Positions 43,833 through 52,794 of a stretch of DNA of 64,000 nucleotides are shown one piece after another (positions within the stretch are counted from its first letter, which is position 1; each line of letters opens with the position of its first letter). The notes under the pieces were generated by a model that saw nothing but the letters and a program-made list of their open reading frames with translations, was not told the DNA's origin and ran no database searches. The position numbers and the translations under genes are program-made. The stretch covers positions 248,001 through 312,000 of the forward strand of contig NZ_JAFRDR010000002.1 of NCBI RefSeq assembly GCF_017377795.1. Reading direction: 5' to 3'. Origin of the DNA: Williamsia soli (GTDB lineage: Bacteria; Actinomycetota; Actinomycetes; Mycobacteriales; Mycobacteriaceae).

Positions 43833-45121
43833 TCGCCGGTAACCGTGCGGCACCAGGGACCGAGCCGTATGCACGCGAGCACTTCGGGCTCGACGCCGAA
43901 CATGTGTCCGGTGTCAAAGGCTGGCGTGTCGAAGACCTGGTGCGTCCGGGACTTCGACGCAACCCGAAACGGGCTCATCTGTGGGTGTCCACGGTGCTCG
44001 GTAAGCACATACCGGTCCCTCCTGCTGTGATCTTCGCAGCCGCCGCCGATCTCGGCGTGTTGTCGACCGCTGCCCTGCGCGCACACGGCCTGTCCGACTC
44101 ATTGGTCTTCGGGTTCGCCGAGACCGCAACGGGGCTGGGACATGCGGTCGCGCACCAGATGGATGCCGGGCACTATCTGCAGTCGACCCGACGCGGGAAC
44201 TCTGCGGTTCCGGTGATCGCTCGATTCGAGGAGGGTCACTCCCACGCCACCGACCACCTGATCGTGCCCACAGACCCGAACAGCTTGTGCACCGACCTGC
44301 CCGTGGTGCTCGTCGACGACGAGATCTCCACGGGCGCTACGGCCCTGGACGCCATCTCGTCGATGCAACGCATCCACAGCCGATCGCTGTACCTGGTGTC
44401 ATCGCTGGTCGATATGCGTACCGACGAAGACATCACCCGGTGCCGGCTACGAGCGGACGAACTGGGCACTGAGGTCGAGTTCGTCAGTCTGGCCCGGGGT
44501 CGTACCCATATCCCCGAAGGCCTGCCGGCAAGGATCGTGGAATTGCCGACTGCTACGTCTGCGGGGACGTCACAGCACCGAGGATCTGTGGAACGGTTGG
44601 AGGTCCCGTGGCCGGCGTCGGTTCCCGACGGCGGTCGGCACGGTTTCCGGCGGGCCGATTGGCCACAGTTCGACGAGGCCATCTCCGAAGTGGCCCGGGT
44701 AGTGGCCGGACATCTGGACCCGGTCAGGTCGATCGTCGTGGTCGGACACGAGGAACTGATGTATCTGCCCCAGCGGGTGGCCGGGAGTCTTGCCGAGTTC
44801 ATCGAGGCCCCGATCTTGAGTCAAACCACCACGCGTTCGCCCGCACACGTGATCGATCAACAGGGTTATCCGCTGCGGCGTGGACACCATTTCATTGCTC
44901 CCGAACCAGATGAGGCCCGAGATCGGTACCTGTACAACGCAACTCATGACGATCCCGGAGCGAGATTGGTGATGATCATCGATTCGCCTGCCGACACCGA
45001 AGCGCTGGCGGCGTCGGGTGGACTGCTCGACACCATCAGCGGTGCCGGAATCGATGTCTTACTGGTGGTCGTACCAGGCACCGATTACCTTGCCCTTCGC
45101 GCAGCGAGGGAGACGCCGTGA
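43829..45121 (+). CDS. Phosphoribosyltransferase with C-terminal TRSP domain
   Basis: The 430-residue product has a type I PRTase fold. The PRPP loop VVLVDDEISTGATA is at residues 159-172 and intact. The C-terminal domain of about 150 residues contains the TRSP motif at residues 335-338 that names it; this pairing is specific to Ter-associated PRTases. It would attach a ribose phosphate to, or remove one from, a base or related molecule. It overlaps its neighbours by 4 bp on both sides, in the middle of the operon. It is likely cytoplasmic. Confidence 0.9.
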   Translation: MIAGNRAAPGTEPYAREHFGLDAEHVSGVKGWRVEDLVRPGLRRNPKRAHLWVSTVLGKHIPVPPAVIFAAAADLGVLSTAALRAHGLSDSLVFGFAETATGLGHAVAHQMDAGHYLQSTRRGNSAVPVIARFEEGHSHATDHLIVPTDPNSLCTDLPVVLVDDEISTGATALDAISSMQRIHSRSLYLVSSLVDMRTDEDITRCRLRADELGTEVEFVSLARGRTHIPEGLPARIVELPTATSAGTSQHRGSVERLEVPWPASVPDGGRHGFRRADWPQFDEAISEVARVVAGHLDPVRSIVVVGHEELMYLPQRVAGSLAEFIEAPILSQTTTRSPAHVIDQQGYPLRRGHHFIAPEPDEARDRYLYNATHDDPGARLVMIIDSPADTEALAASGGLLDTISGAGIDVLLVVVPGTDYLALRAARETP

Positions 45122-46254
45122 GTCCTGGTAGCGACATCCGGGTGTCCCCGGTCCCACTCACCGGCCCAGAGTTCGGCAGCTACGGCCCCGACGAGGTGAA
45201 GTGGCTTCTCAAGGACCTCTCCTCGGTGGCGCTCGAAGGCGATGTGGCCGCGCGAGAGCAGCGGATCCAGGCCGGTCTCGCCCATTATGCGGAGTCGCTG
45301 CCCGTCGAGTTCCAGCCCGACGCCGCCTACCAGGAGTTGTTCGGGCGAGTATTGGCAAACAGCGCGCACCGGCTGGCTGTTGCGGTGGGTGCGGTCACCG
45401 AACTCGTTCTCGCGGAACGCGGTACCGACGTGGTGCTGGCCTCCCTGGCCCGAGCAGGAACACCGGTCGGTGTGTTGATGCGTCGCTGGGCCGAGCACCA
45501 CCACGGTCTGGACCTCCCCCACTATGCGGTGTCGATCGTCCGCGACCGGGGAATCGATGCGAACGCCATGAAATACCTGGCCGCACACCACGATCCGGCG
45601 AAGGTCGTGTTCGTCGACGGATGGACCGGCAAGGGTGCGATCACCAAAGAGCTCGCCGAAGCCCTCGATGCCTTGTCGGTCGACGGTGGCCCGGTGTTCA
45701 ATCCGGACTTGGCGGTGCTCGCGGACCCGGGTTCGTGCGTTCGCACATTCGGCACCCGCGACGATTTCCTCATCGCGTCGGCGTGCCTGAACTCGACGGT
45801 GTCCGGTCTGATCTCGCGAACAGTCCTCAATGTCGACTTCATCGGTGCTGACGACTTCCATGGCGCCAAGTTCTACGCGGAGCTGTCCGGGCAGGACATG
45901 TCGGCCGTTCTGCTCGACGCGGTGACCGCCGAGTTCGATTCGGCGACAACGGAAGCGTCGACCCGCCGGGACGAGATCCAGAGTTCTGACCGCACGCCGA
46001 CCTGGTCCGGATGGCGTTCGGTCGAGGAGGTCCGCAACAGTCACGGCATCTCCTCGGTCAACTTCGTGAAGCCAGGGGTCGGCGAGACCACCCGCGTACT
46101 GCTGCGCAGGGTCCCCTGGATGATCCTGGTACGAACGGCGGATGATCCGGAACACGAGCACATCCGCGCGCTGGCAACTGCCCGAGGCGTTCCCGTCGAG
46201 GTCGTCCCGGACCTCGCCTACAGCTGTATGGGCTTGGTGAAAGAGGTCTCGTGA
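45118..46254 (+). CDS. StiP/PELOTA-type protein of the Ter operon
   Basis: The 378-residue product starts with SPVPLTGPEFGSYGPDEVKWLLKDLS, the conserved front of the proteins labelled StiP (a cysteine-protease-like annotation). The middle region AERGTDVVLASLARAGTPVGVLMRRW with VVFVDGWTGKGAITKEL resembles a second PRTase-like unit. The C-terminus LRRVPWMILVRTADDPEHEHIRALATARGVPVEVV looks like a PELOTA/L7Ae-type RNA-binding fold. Whether it acts as a protease, a transferase or an RNA binder is not known. It overlaps the genes on both sides by 4 bp. Confidence 0.85.
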   Translation: MSPGSDIRVSPVPLTGPEFGSYGPDEVKWLLKDLSSVALEGDVAAREQRIQAGLAHYAESLPVEFQPDAAYQELFGRVLANSAHRLAVAVGAVTELVLAERGTDVVLASLARAGTPVGVLMRRWAEHHHGLDLPHYAVSIVRDRGIDANAMKYLAAHHDPAKVVFVDGWTGKGAITKELAEALDALSVDGGPVFNPDLAVLADPGSCVRTFGTRDDFLIASACLNSTVSGLISRTVLNVDFIGADDFHGAKFYAELSGQDMSAVLLDAVTAEFDSATTEASTRRDEIQSSDRTPTWSGWRSVEEVRNSHGISSVNFVKPGVGETTRVLLRRVPWMILVRTADDPEHEHIRALATARGVPVEVVPDLAYSCMGLVKEVS

Positions 46255-47240
46255 ACACTCTCGACACCGCGGCGACACCGTCGACGGGACGTGCACTCGC
46301 CACGATCGACCTCGATCGCACCCTGATCTACTCGGCTGCCGCAATCGCCGAGGGAGCTTCGGACGCCGCCACCGCCGCCGCGCTGTCCGCCTCAGCACAC
46401 TGTGTGGAGATCTATCAAGGCAGGCCGCAGTCGTTCATGTCGCCCACGGCAATGGCGATGCTCACCGAGTTGGCCGCGATCGCCGAGGTGGTGCCGACGA
46501 CCACCCGCACCATCGAGCAATACCGGCGGATCACGCTGCCGATCGACACCCCGCGCTTCGCGATCACCAGCAACGGAGGCAACATCCTCGTGAACGGGGT
46601 CCGCGACGAAGCGTGGTCCCGACGGGTCTCGGACCTGCTCGGCACACTGGGCGTCGGGGTCGACGCGGTGTACGAACGGCTCAGCACCGACGCCGCCGAC
46701 GCACCGTGGCTGCGCACGATGCGGATCGCCGACGGACTCTTCTGCTACGTCGTCGTCGAACTCGAATTGCTTCCCCCGCAGGTGGTTCCGGCGTGGGCGA
46801 GCTGGGCCGCCGAACGCGGCTGGAACGTCTCCCGCCAGGGGCGAAAGATCTATGTGATGCCGGATCCTGTGACGAAGCAACTCGCGGTCGACGAGGTGCG
46901 CGCGCGGCTGATCGACGTACCGTCATCCAGCTACGCTGCGGGCGACGGTGTGCTCGACCAGCCCATGCTCGTCGGGGCCGACGCCGCCATCCGGCCGCGG
47001 CACGGCGAACTCGAAGAACTCGGTTGGAGCCACTCGAATGTGGCGGTGACCGAAGGGCGTGGCCTCGCGGCGTCCGAGGAGATGCTGACATGGCTGCTGA
47101 TGCGGGCAGGCACAATGGTGAACGTCGACGAACCGGACAAATCGGCCTTGGCTCGACAGGTCGCCGGTGCTGTCGACGTAGACGAAGCACAGCGGAGCTC
47201 GATCATCGACAATTCCACACCCAACGAAGGGCTCAGGTGA
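46251..47240 (+). CDS. HAD-family phosphatase of the Ter operon
   Basis: The 329-residue product carries the HAD nucleophile motif IDLDRTL at residues 19-25 (Asp20, Asp22). FAITSNGGNILVNG near 99-112 is the family motif of type IIB-like phosphatases (NGG). The end of the domain has SYAAGDGVLDQPML, a likely motif IV with Asp residues. It would dephosphorylate the predicted nucleoside-like product of the CitE/PRTase steps. It overlaps the StiP gene by 4 bp, and its stop codon shares one base with the start codon of the double-TerD gene. Confidence 0.87.
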   Translation: MNTLDTAATPSTGRALATIDLDRTLIYSAAAIAEGASDAATAAALSASAHCVEIYQGRPQSFMSPTAMAMLTELAAIAEVVPTTTRTIEQYRRITLPIDTPRFAITSNGGNILVNGVRDEAWSRRVSDLLGTLGVGVDAVYERLSTDAADAPWLRTMRIADGLFCYVVVELELLPPQVVPAWASWAAERGWNVSRQGRKIYVMPDPVTKQLAVDEVRARLIDVPSSSYAAGDGVLDQPMLVGADAAIRPRHGELEELGWSHSNVAVTEGRGLAASEEMLTWLLMRAGTMVNVDEPDKSALARQVAGAVDVDEAQRSSIIDNSTPNEGLR

Positions 47241-48619
47241 TGACAACAACTCTGGTCAAAGGGCAAAACGGTCCGCTGAACGCGGCGACGGTCGAAATCA
47301 CCGTCGACCTCGCCACCGCGGGTGATCTGTCCGCGTTGCTGGTGACCGACAGCGGCAAAGTCCGAACCGACGCCGATTTCGTCTTCTTCAACCAACCCAA
47401 CGGGCCGGGGGTGTCTCTGCAAGCCGGCGCCGGGATCGGAACCCTGTCCATCTCGCTGGGCGCCGTCCCTGCTGACATCAGTCAGGTGCGAGCCGTGATC
47501 ACGCTCGACAACGGCACCTTCGGCGCGGTGGCGCCGCCGGTCGCCCGGGTCAGTGGCGGAGGACAGTCGCTGTACGAATACCGGATCGACGGCCTGTCGA
47601 GTGAGTCGATCGTGATCGCACTCGAGGTATACCGTCGTGGTGGCGACTGGAAGGTCCGCGCAGTCGGGCAGGGTTATGCAGGTGGTTTCGCGGCACTGGT
47701 GACCGATCACGGCGTCTCGGTCGACGACGCACCCGCACCCGCGGCCGCACCGCCGCCTCCCCCGGTGCGGAACAGCCCTCCGCCGAGCTACTCCCGGCAA
47801 CCCTCGGCGCCCGCCGCGCAGCAGGCACCGCCCCAAAACCATCCACCACAGCAGAACTACCCGCCGCAGCAGCCGTCGGCCCCGAATTACCCGCCGCAGC
47901 AACCACAGCCCTCGGCATATCCGCCACCGCAGCAACCCGCTCCCAACCAGCAACCGGCCTACAACCAGCAGCCCGGTTATGCTGCCCCGGCACCGACAAG
48001 CCCGCCCGAGGTCAGTCTCACGAAGAGCCGACCCGTGAGCCTGTCCAAGGGACAACGTGTTTCGCTGAAGAAGGACGGCGGGGTCGCACTCACCAACATC
48101 CAGATGGGGCTCGGTTGGGATCCTGTCGTCGTCAAGAAGATGTTCGGAAGCCGTGGCGCCGACATCGACCTCGACGCCTCCGCCGTCATGTACGCCGACA
48201 CCCAACTCGCCGATGTCGCCTACTACGGACAACTCACGTCCAAGGACGGATCGATCCGGCACCTCGGTGACAACCTGACCGGCGAGGGCGAGGGCGACGA
48301 CGAGGTGGTCACGGTCGATCTCACTCGTGTCCCGATGCACGTCAACGCGATCATCTTCATCGTCACCTCTTACCAGGGCCAGACGTTCGAGCAGGTGCAG
48401 AACGCGTTCTGCCGACTGGTCGACCAGACGACGAACGTCGAGCTCGCGCGGTACACCCTCGCGGGTGGTATGGCCTACACCGGCGTGGTCATGGCGAAGG
48501 TCTTCCGCGAGGACGGCACCTGGAAGCTGCAGGCGATCGGTGAGGGCATCACGGCAAAGCATCCCGGTGAAGCCGTCCCGCAATTGCAACGGTTCTTGTC
48601 GAACGACTTCATGAGGTAG
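47240..48619 (+). CDS. Double-TerD protein with Pro/Gln-rich linker
   Basis: The 459-residue product has a first TerD-like domain (residues 1-165; VKGQNGPLNAATVEITVDLA, RAVGQGYAGGFAALVTDHGV), a disordered Pro/Gln linker (about 165-260; repeats of NYPPQQ and PPPQQ), and a complete second TerD domain. The second has KGQRVSLKKDGGVALTNIQMGLGWDPV and the acidic loop HLGDNLTGEGEGDDEV. The first domain lacks the acidic loop, so only the second is likely to bind calcium. The ATG at 47240 overlaps the previous stop by one base. It resembles the C-terminal end of the neighbouring 48643 gene's first domain. Confidence 0.88.
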   Translation: MTTTLVKGQNGPLNAATVEITVDLATAGDLSALLVTDSGKVRTDADFVFFNQPNGPGVSLQAGAGIGTLSISLGAVPADISQVRAVITLDNGTFGAVAPPVARVSGGGQSLYEYRIDGLSSESIVIALEVYRRGGDWKVRAVGQGYAGGFAALVTDHGVSVDDAPAPAAAPPPPPVRNSPPPSYSRQPSAPAAQQAPPQNHPPQQNYPPQQPSAPNYPPQQPQPSAYPPPQQPAPNQQPAYNQQPGYAAPAPTSPPEVSLTKSRPVSLSKGQRVSLKKDGGVALTNIQMGLGWDPVVVKKMFGSRGADIDLDASAVMYADTQLADVAYYGQLTSKDGSIRHLGDNLTGEGEGDDEVVTVDLTRVPMHVNAIIFIVTSYQGQTFEQVQNAFCRLVDQTTNVELARYTLAGGMAYTGVVMAKVFREDGTWKLQAIGEGITAKHPGEAVPQLQRFLSNDFMR

Positions 48620-48642
48620 CCCCGAATGAATACATTCGCGTC

Positions 48643-50281
48643 ATGAACGAGTTGGTTCCCGGCCAGAACGTGCCGGTGGCGGCATCGACGTTGGTGTTCT
48701 CGGTGACCGGTGGCGTCGGTGAGGCCGATCTGGTCGGGTTGGTGGTCGGTCCGGATCTGCGGACGAGCGATTCGGACGGCGTCGTCTTCTACAACCAGCC
48801 TCAGACGGCCGGGGTACGGCTCGAGGGCCACCGCATCGTGGTGGATCTGGGGTCGTTGCCCCTTGACGCGATCGTGCTGTGTGCGGTGAGCACCGATGCC
48901 GACGTGGGCTTGGCGCCGGGCCTCACCGCCCAGCTCGACGGCGCGCCGGACAACTCCCGGTACTCCTTTCCGTTGCGCCCGCTGCACGATGAGACGGCGC
49001 TGCTGTGCTTCGAGCTCTATCAGCGGTCCGGACGGTGGCGAGTGCGCGCCCTCGGGCAGGGCTACGAAGGCGGACTCGCAGCGCTGCTCACCGCGCACGG
49101 CGTCGAGGTCGATGATGCTCCGGACGTGCCGCCTCGGGCGCCCGCCGACCCGCAACCGGTCGCGCCGCAGTACGGCGACAGTTCCCTGCCGCCGGCGCTG
49201 GTCACCCTGGGATCCGACTACGGCGCGGCCGTCGCGCGTGCCCACGTCGTGTTCGAGGACGCGGCCAGGTCGGCCGCCGGGTACGTCCAGGCCGAGGGGT
49301 TCGCGATGGACCGGCTAGACAGAGAACTCGGTGACCTGCTGGCGGATCCTGCACAACGCAACTCGCCTGCCGCCGACCGCGCACGAGCCGCCGCGCAGCA
49401 GCGGTGCGACGACCTCGTGACGTCGGCCAGGAATCGTTTCGACGCCGACTCGGCAGTGTTGATGGCCGAGTTGGCTGCATTGGATCCACAGTTACCGCCG
49501 GCGATGGCGTCGTGGAAGTCGCCCGCCTGGAACCGCGCCGGCTCGCCTTCTGCGGGTGGTCTGCGCATCGGCGAGTTGTTCGCCCCCGAACGCGGCGATC
49601 TGCGGCTTCCGTTCTGTGTGCCGACACCTATCACTCGACCGCTGTGGGTGCTCGACACCGGCGACCCGGTGCTATCCGTTGTGACTTCGTTGGTGTTGCG
49701 ACTCGTGGTCGCCCGCCCGGGTGCCCTTCCCCGGAACGCGGAGGACCTCCGAGGGCGGAACGGTGCTGATCGACGTGTTCGATCTGACGGGATCGTTGGC
49801 ACCGATGACGGAAATGCTGTTGCCGGTGCTCACCGCACCCGCGGTCACTGCGCCGGAGTCCGTCGCCGACCGACTGTCGGTGCTGGAGTCGTCGATCGAC
49901 CTCACGCAGATGGCGCTGCAGGCAGGCGAGGTCGATGACATCGACACCCGTGTGGTGGTCATTGCCGACTTGCCGTACGGGTGGGACGTCGGGGCGATGG
50001 CGAGGCTGCTGCGATTGGCAGACCGAGGAAGCGATCTCGGCTGGGCGTTCGTGTTCGCCGGATCCCTCGACGACAACGACAGCGACCCCCTCGTGACCAC
50101 GATCGCGGATCGGACGATGATGATCCCGGTGACCGAGGAGGCCCGCGCCCATGACCCGTGGGTCGGTCTGCCGTGGTCGGTGGCGGCCGAGCGCATTGAT
50201 CCGACCGGCGTACAGGCCAGACGGATCGTTGCCACGCTGAGCAGTGATCAGCCTCGGTCAGGTGCCAACCCGAATACCTGA
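48643..50281 (+). pseudogene. TerD-like domain fused to a FtsK/HerA-like remnant; frameshift at about 49728
   Basis: The first frame (48643 to about 49725) encodes a TerD-like domain (NVPVAASTLVFSVTGGVGEAD, RALGQGYEGGLAALLTAHGVEV) and a helical region with QAEGFAMDRLDRELGDLLADP. It then enters a P-loop-like fold (LWVLDTGDPVLSVVTSLVLRLVVARPG). The rest is nonsense in that frame, but the +1 frame continues well: GGTVLIDVFDLTGSLAPM ... TRVVVIADLPYGWDVGAMARLLRLADRG and ends at 50281. One extra base, probably a C in CTTCCCCGG at about 49728, would restore one protein of about 545 residues. The fold resembles FtsK/HerA ATPases but the Walker A Lys is absent. This may be a true mutation, a sequencing error or a recoding site. 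Confidence 0.6.
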
Positions 50282-50285
50282 CGCC

Positions 50286-50633
50286 CTATCGCCATCGTTC
50301 GGCCTCCTTCGCCAGGGCGACGAGTTCCGCACCCAGACTTGCCAATTCGTTCTTGCCCGCGTTTTCGTCGACCGCGGTGGCGATGTCCTCTGCAGCACAT
50401 CTCAGCCGGAACAGCCGTTCGATGAGGTCGTCGGCCTCACCGGCGCTCAACACCACTGCGTCGGCAGGGATGGACGAGCCGGCAACCAGGCTCCGCTGTT
50501 CGTAGGCTCGTTGACGGCATGACTGTTTGCAGTACTTGCGGCGACGTCCGATGTCGGACTCCACGATCTCGCGACCGCACCACGCACACGAGTTACGCGC
50601 CCGATTGCGGCGAGGGGCGGTCTCCTGCTCCAT
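50286..50633 (-). CDS. Zinc-ribbon-containing actinobacterial protein (Rv2049c-like)
   Basis: The 115-residue product starts MEQETAPRRNRARNSC and carries a Cys pair motif CAWCGREI with a second pair KYCKQSC, a zinc ribbon of the type C-x2-C-x17-C-x3-C. The C-terminal helix AGEADDLIERLFRLRCAAEDIATAVDEN is a possible dimer region. Synteny with rbpA next to it matches the small gene beside rbpA in mycobacteria. It is divergent from rbpA. The function is unknown; binding to nucleic acid is possible. The ATG at 50633 is chosen because the Cys motif follows and the region upstream is Pro/Arg-rich. Confidence 0.78.
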   Translation of the reverse strand: MEQETAPRRNRARNSCAWCGREIVESDIGRRRKYCKQSCRQRAYEQRSLVAGSSIPADAVVLSAGEADDLIERLFRLRCAAEDIATAVDENAGKNELASLGAELVALAKEAERWR

Positions 50634-50820
50634 ACCCGTTGACGGTACTCGGCGTCCACGGGCATCGGCGTCAACAGGGCCGAACACCGGTTGTTCATTG
50701 CCTTCGGCGCTCGGATCCGCCGGTCGCGCCGCAAAAGTCGGCGGCCGCGGCGCCGCCCGCAGCCAACAGTCTCCAGACGCGCGTAAGATGGATTGGTAAT
50801 CCAACGAGAGGATAGAAGTT

Positions 50821-51165
50821 ATGGCAGATCGAGTTCTACGCGGCAGCCGCCTCGGAGCGGTGAGCTACGAGACCGATCGCGATCATGACCTCGCACCGCG
50901 CCGCATCGTGCAGTACCGCACCGACAACGGTGAGATCTTCGACGTCCCGTTTGCGGACGACGCCGAGATCCCGTCCACGTGGCCCTGTAAGAACGGTATG
51001 GAAGGCACGATTCTCGAAGGCGCAGAGCCTGAGGAGAAGAAGGTCAAGCCACCGCGGACGCACTGGGACATGCTGCTCGAACGGCGAAGCGAAGATGAGC
51101 TCGAGGTATTGCTGACCGAGCGTCTCGACCTGCTCAAAGCGCGCCGCCGCGGCACCTCCAGCTAG
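50821..51165 (+). CDS. rbpA: RNA polymerase-binding protein RbpA
   Basis: The 114-residue essential actinobacterial RNA polymerase partner stabilises the open complex with group I/II sigma factors. MADRVLRGSRLGAVSYETDRDHDLAPRRIVQYRTDNG is the N-terminal tail and zinc-free core region. CDXXF-like positions are replaced with FADDAEIPSTWPCKNG. The sigma-interaction domain is HWDMLLERRSEDELEVLLTERLDLLKARR. A -10-like TAAGAT lies near 50786. A strong terminator follows 40 bp after the stop. Confidence 0.97.
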   Translation: MADRVLRGSRLGAVSYETDRDHDLAPRRIVQYRTDNGEIFDVPFADDAEIPSTWPCKNGMEGTILEGAEPEEKKVKPPRTHWDMLLERRSEDELEVLLTERLDLLKARRRGTSS

Positions 51166-51204
51166 GTCTCCACGACCCGGTGGGGTCGACGTACAGGCGA
51201 CAGT

Positions 51205-51236
51205 CGCCGTAGCACCCGAGGGTGCTACGGCGTTTT
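51205..51236 (+). terminator. rbpA intrinsic terminator
   Basis: CGCCGTAGCACCC pairs with GGGTGCTACGGCG around a 2-nt loop (larger if the top pairs open), followed by TTTTGTTG. It overlaps the 3' end of the convergent pirin gene. Confidence 0.9.
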
Positions 51237-51983
51237 GTTGTGGATCCCGAACCCGCGGAGCATCTCCCAGATCAGAAGTTCCGACTGCGTCGTTGCAGTG
51301 ACGCGATGCCCGCCGGTAGCCGTCATACGGACCGCGTCACCCTCGCGCAGGTCGCCGGTGTCCTCGAGGACAACCATTCCCCGGGCCACGAAAACGTGGC
51401 CGTAGGGGGCATCCGGGATCGTCACGGATTGGCCGGGCTGAAGGCGCGCGACATGGAGCGCGGCATGACTGTTCCCGATGCCGATCGCGGCGGTGTTCCG
51501 GTCCCTCTTCATGCCGGAGGCAACGGTGACCAACGAGCCGTCGCGTAGTTCTGTCTCCACATCGAGTTCCTCGTAGCTCGACCTGCCGCCGGCGGTGTCG
51601 GGTGGAAGCCACATCTGCACCACGCGAAGTGGTGTGCCGTCGCGTCGCAGGGCGCCATTTTTCTCCGAGTGCATGATGCGACTCCCCGCGCTCATCCGTT
51701 GCGCGAGTCCCGGGTAGATCAATCCCGAGTGTCCCAGCGAGTCCTGGTGGACCAGGGTGCCCTCGAGTACCCACGTGACAATCTCGACACTGTGGTGCTG
51801 GTGGGTGTCGAAGCCCTCGCCCGCGTCGACGATGTCATCGTTGTGCACCATCAACATCCCGTGTGCGCCTGCTGCAAGGTCGAAGTTCCCTGTGGCCAGG
51901 AACGACTGGCGGGAGTCCAGCCATTCGCTGCGCCAGTGTTCTCGATCGCTTGCGAGGATCACCCTGACGTCTGCTTGCGTCAT
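51225..51983 (-). CDS. Pirin-family bicupin protein
   Basis: The 252-residue product has the first cupin with HGMLMVHNDDIVDAGEGFDTHQHHSVEIVTWVLEGTLVHQDS, a metal site with three His and a Glu. The segment SEKNGALRRDGTPLRVVQMWLPPD after it is the pirin signature. Some family members are quercetin dioxygenases; others bind transcription factors. The gene's 3' end overlaps the rbpA terminator from the other strand. It lies 10 bp downstream of the ppm gene and may be co-transcribed with it. Confidence 0.9.
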   Translation of the reverse strand: MTQADVRVILASDREHWRSEWLDSRQSFLATGNFDLAAGAHGMLMVHNDDIVDAGEGFDTHQHHSVEIVTWVLEGTLVHQDSLGHSGLIYPGLAQRMSAGSRIMHSEKNGALRRDGTPLRVVQMWLPPDTAGGRSSYEELDVETELRDGSLVTVASGMKRDRNTAAIGIGNSHAALHVARLQPGQSVTIPDAPYGHVFVARGMVVLEDTGDLREGDAVRMTATGGHRVTATTQSELLIWEMLRGFGIHNKTP

Positions 51984-51993
51984 CGTCGAGCCT

Positions 51994-52794
51994 TCAGGCG
52001 CGCTTCGTATTCCGCAACTTGCCGAGGCGGTGGCTCAACCCCCAGCGGGGAACCTTGAATGCGGCCTCACGGACGATACTGCCGCTCATCTTCGATTCGC
52101 CGAGCTCGCGCTCGGTGAAGGTGATGGGCACCTCGGCCACGTCGAACCCGGCTTGGATCACCCGCCAGCCGAGGTCGACCTGAAAACAGTATCCGTGCGA
52201 TTCGATGGCACTGAGGTCGAGGGTTTCGAGCACCTCACGACGGTAGGCCCGGAACCCGCCGGTGATGTCTTTCACCGACACGCCGAGCGCGAGCCGGGAG
52301 TAGACGTTGCCGCCCCTGGACAGGATCTCCCGGCGGCGAGGCCAGTTCACCACCGTGCCCCCCGGCACATACCGGGAGCCGATCACCAGGTCAGCGCCTT
52401 CGTTGAGGCGGTCGAGCAGACGGTGCAGCTCCTCAGGTGCGTGGCTGCCGTCGGCGTCCATCTCGACGAGCACCGCGTAGTCACGCGCCAAACCCCACTG
52501 GAAACCTTCGATGTACGCGGCGCCTAGTCCATTCTTGACGGTCCGATGCATCACATGGACGCGGCCTGCACCATCGGTCTCGGCCAGTTGATCGGCGAGT
52601 TCGCCGGTGCCGTCCGGACTGCTGTCGTCGACCACGAGAATGTGAACGGCGGGCTGCGCCGCGTGCACCCGTTTGACGATCAACGGCAGGTTCTCGATCT
52701 CGTTGAACGTCGGGATGATCACCAAAGTGCCGGCCCCGTCAGCCCCCACCACGGCCCGCGTACCACGCGGGTTGTCCTCAGGCCCCGTCACCAT
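51994..52794 (-). CDS. ppm1: Polyprenol-phosphate mannosyltransferase (GT2)
   Basis: The 266-residue glycosyltransferase uses GDP-mannose to mannosylate polyprenyl phosphate. [17 protein letters not shown] and [16 protein letters not shown] near residues 25-65, and [12 protein letters not shown] near 112, are the GT2 donor and metal sites; [12 protein letters not shown] is typical of dolichol-phosphate mannose synthases. The mannose donor feeds lipoarabinomannan and protein mannosylation. In M. tuberculosis it is fused to the Lnt domain. Here the gene is separate and its start lies 17 bp inside the end of lnt, so expression is coupled. There is no membrane region. Confidence 0.93.
   Translation of the reverse strand: MVTGPEDNPRGTRAVVGADGAGTLVIIPTFNEIENLPLIVKRVHAAQPAVHILVVDDSSPDGTGELADQLAETDGAGRVHVMHRTVKNGLGAAYIEGFQWGLARDYAVLVEMDADGSHAPEELHRLLDRLNEGADLVIGSRYVPGGTVVNWPRRREILSRGGNVYSRLALGVSVKDITGGFRAYRREVLETLDLSAIESHGYCFQVDLGWRVIQAGFDVAEVPITFTERELGESKMSGSIVREAAFKVPRWGLSHRLGKLRNTKRA

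Noticed and set aside
42543-43874. Minus-strand open frame of 443 codons opposite the CitE-like gene
   Set aside because: No recognisable protein features, while the sense strand has the DLEDA motif and coupled start and stop codons.
47880-48000. Short tandem repeats as a minisatellite or CRISPR
   Set aside because: The repeats encode the Pro/Gln linker in frame, with no spacer structure.
46931-48589. Long minus-strand open frame (552 codons)
   Set aside because: It is antisense to the HAD and double-TerD genes and arises from high-GC codon bias; the sense frames carry clear domains.
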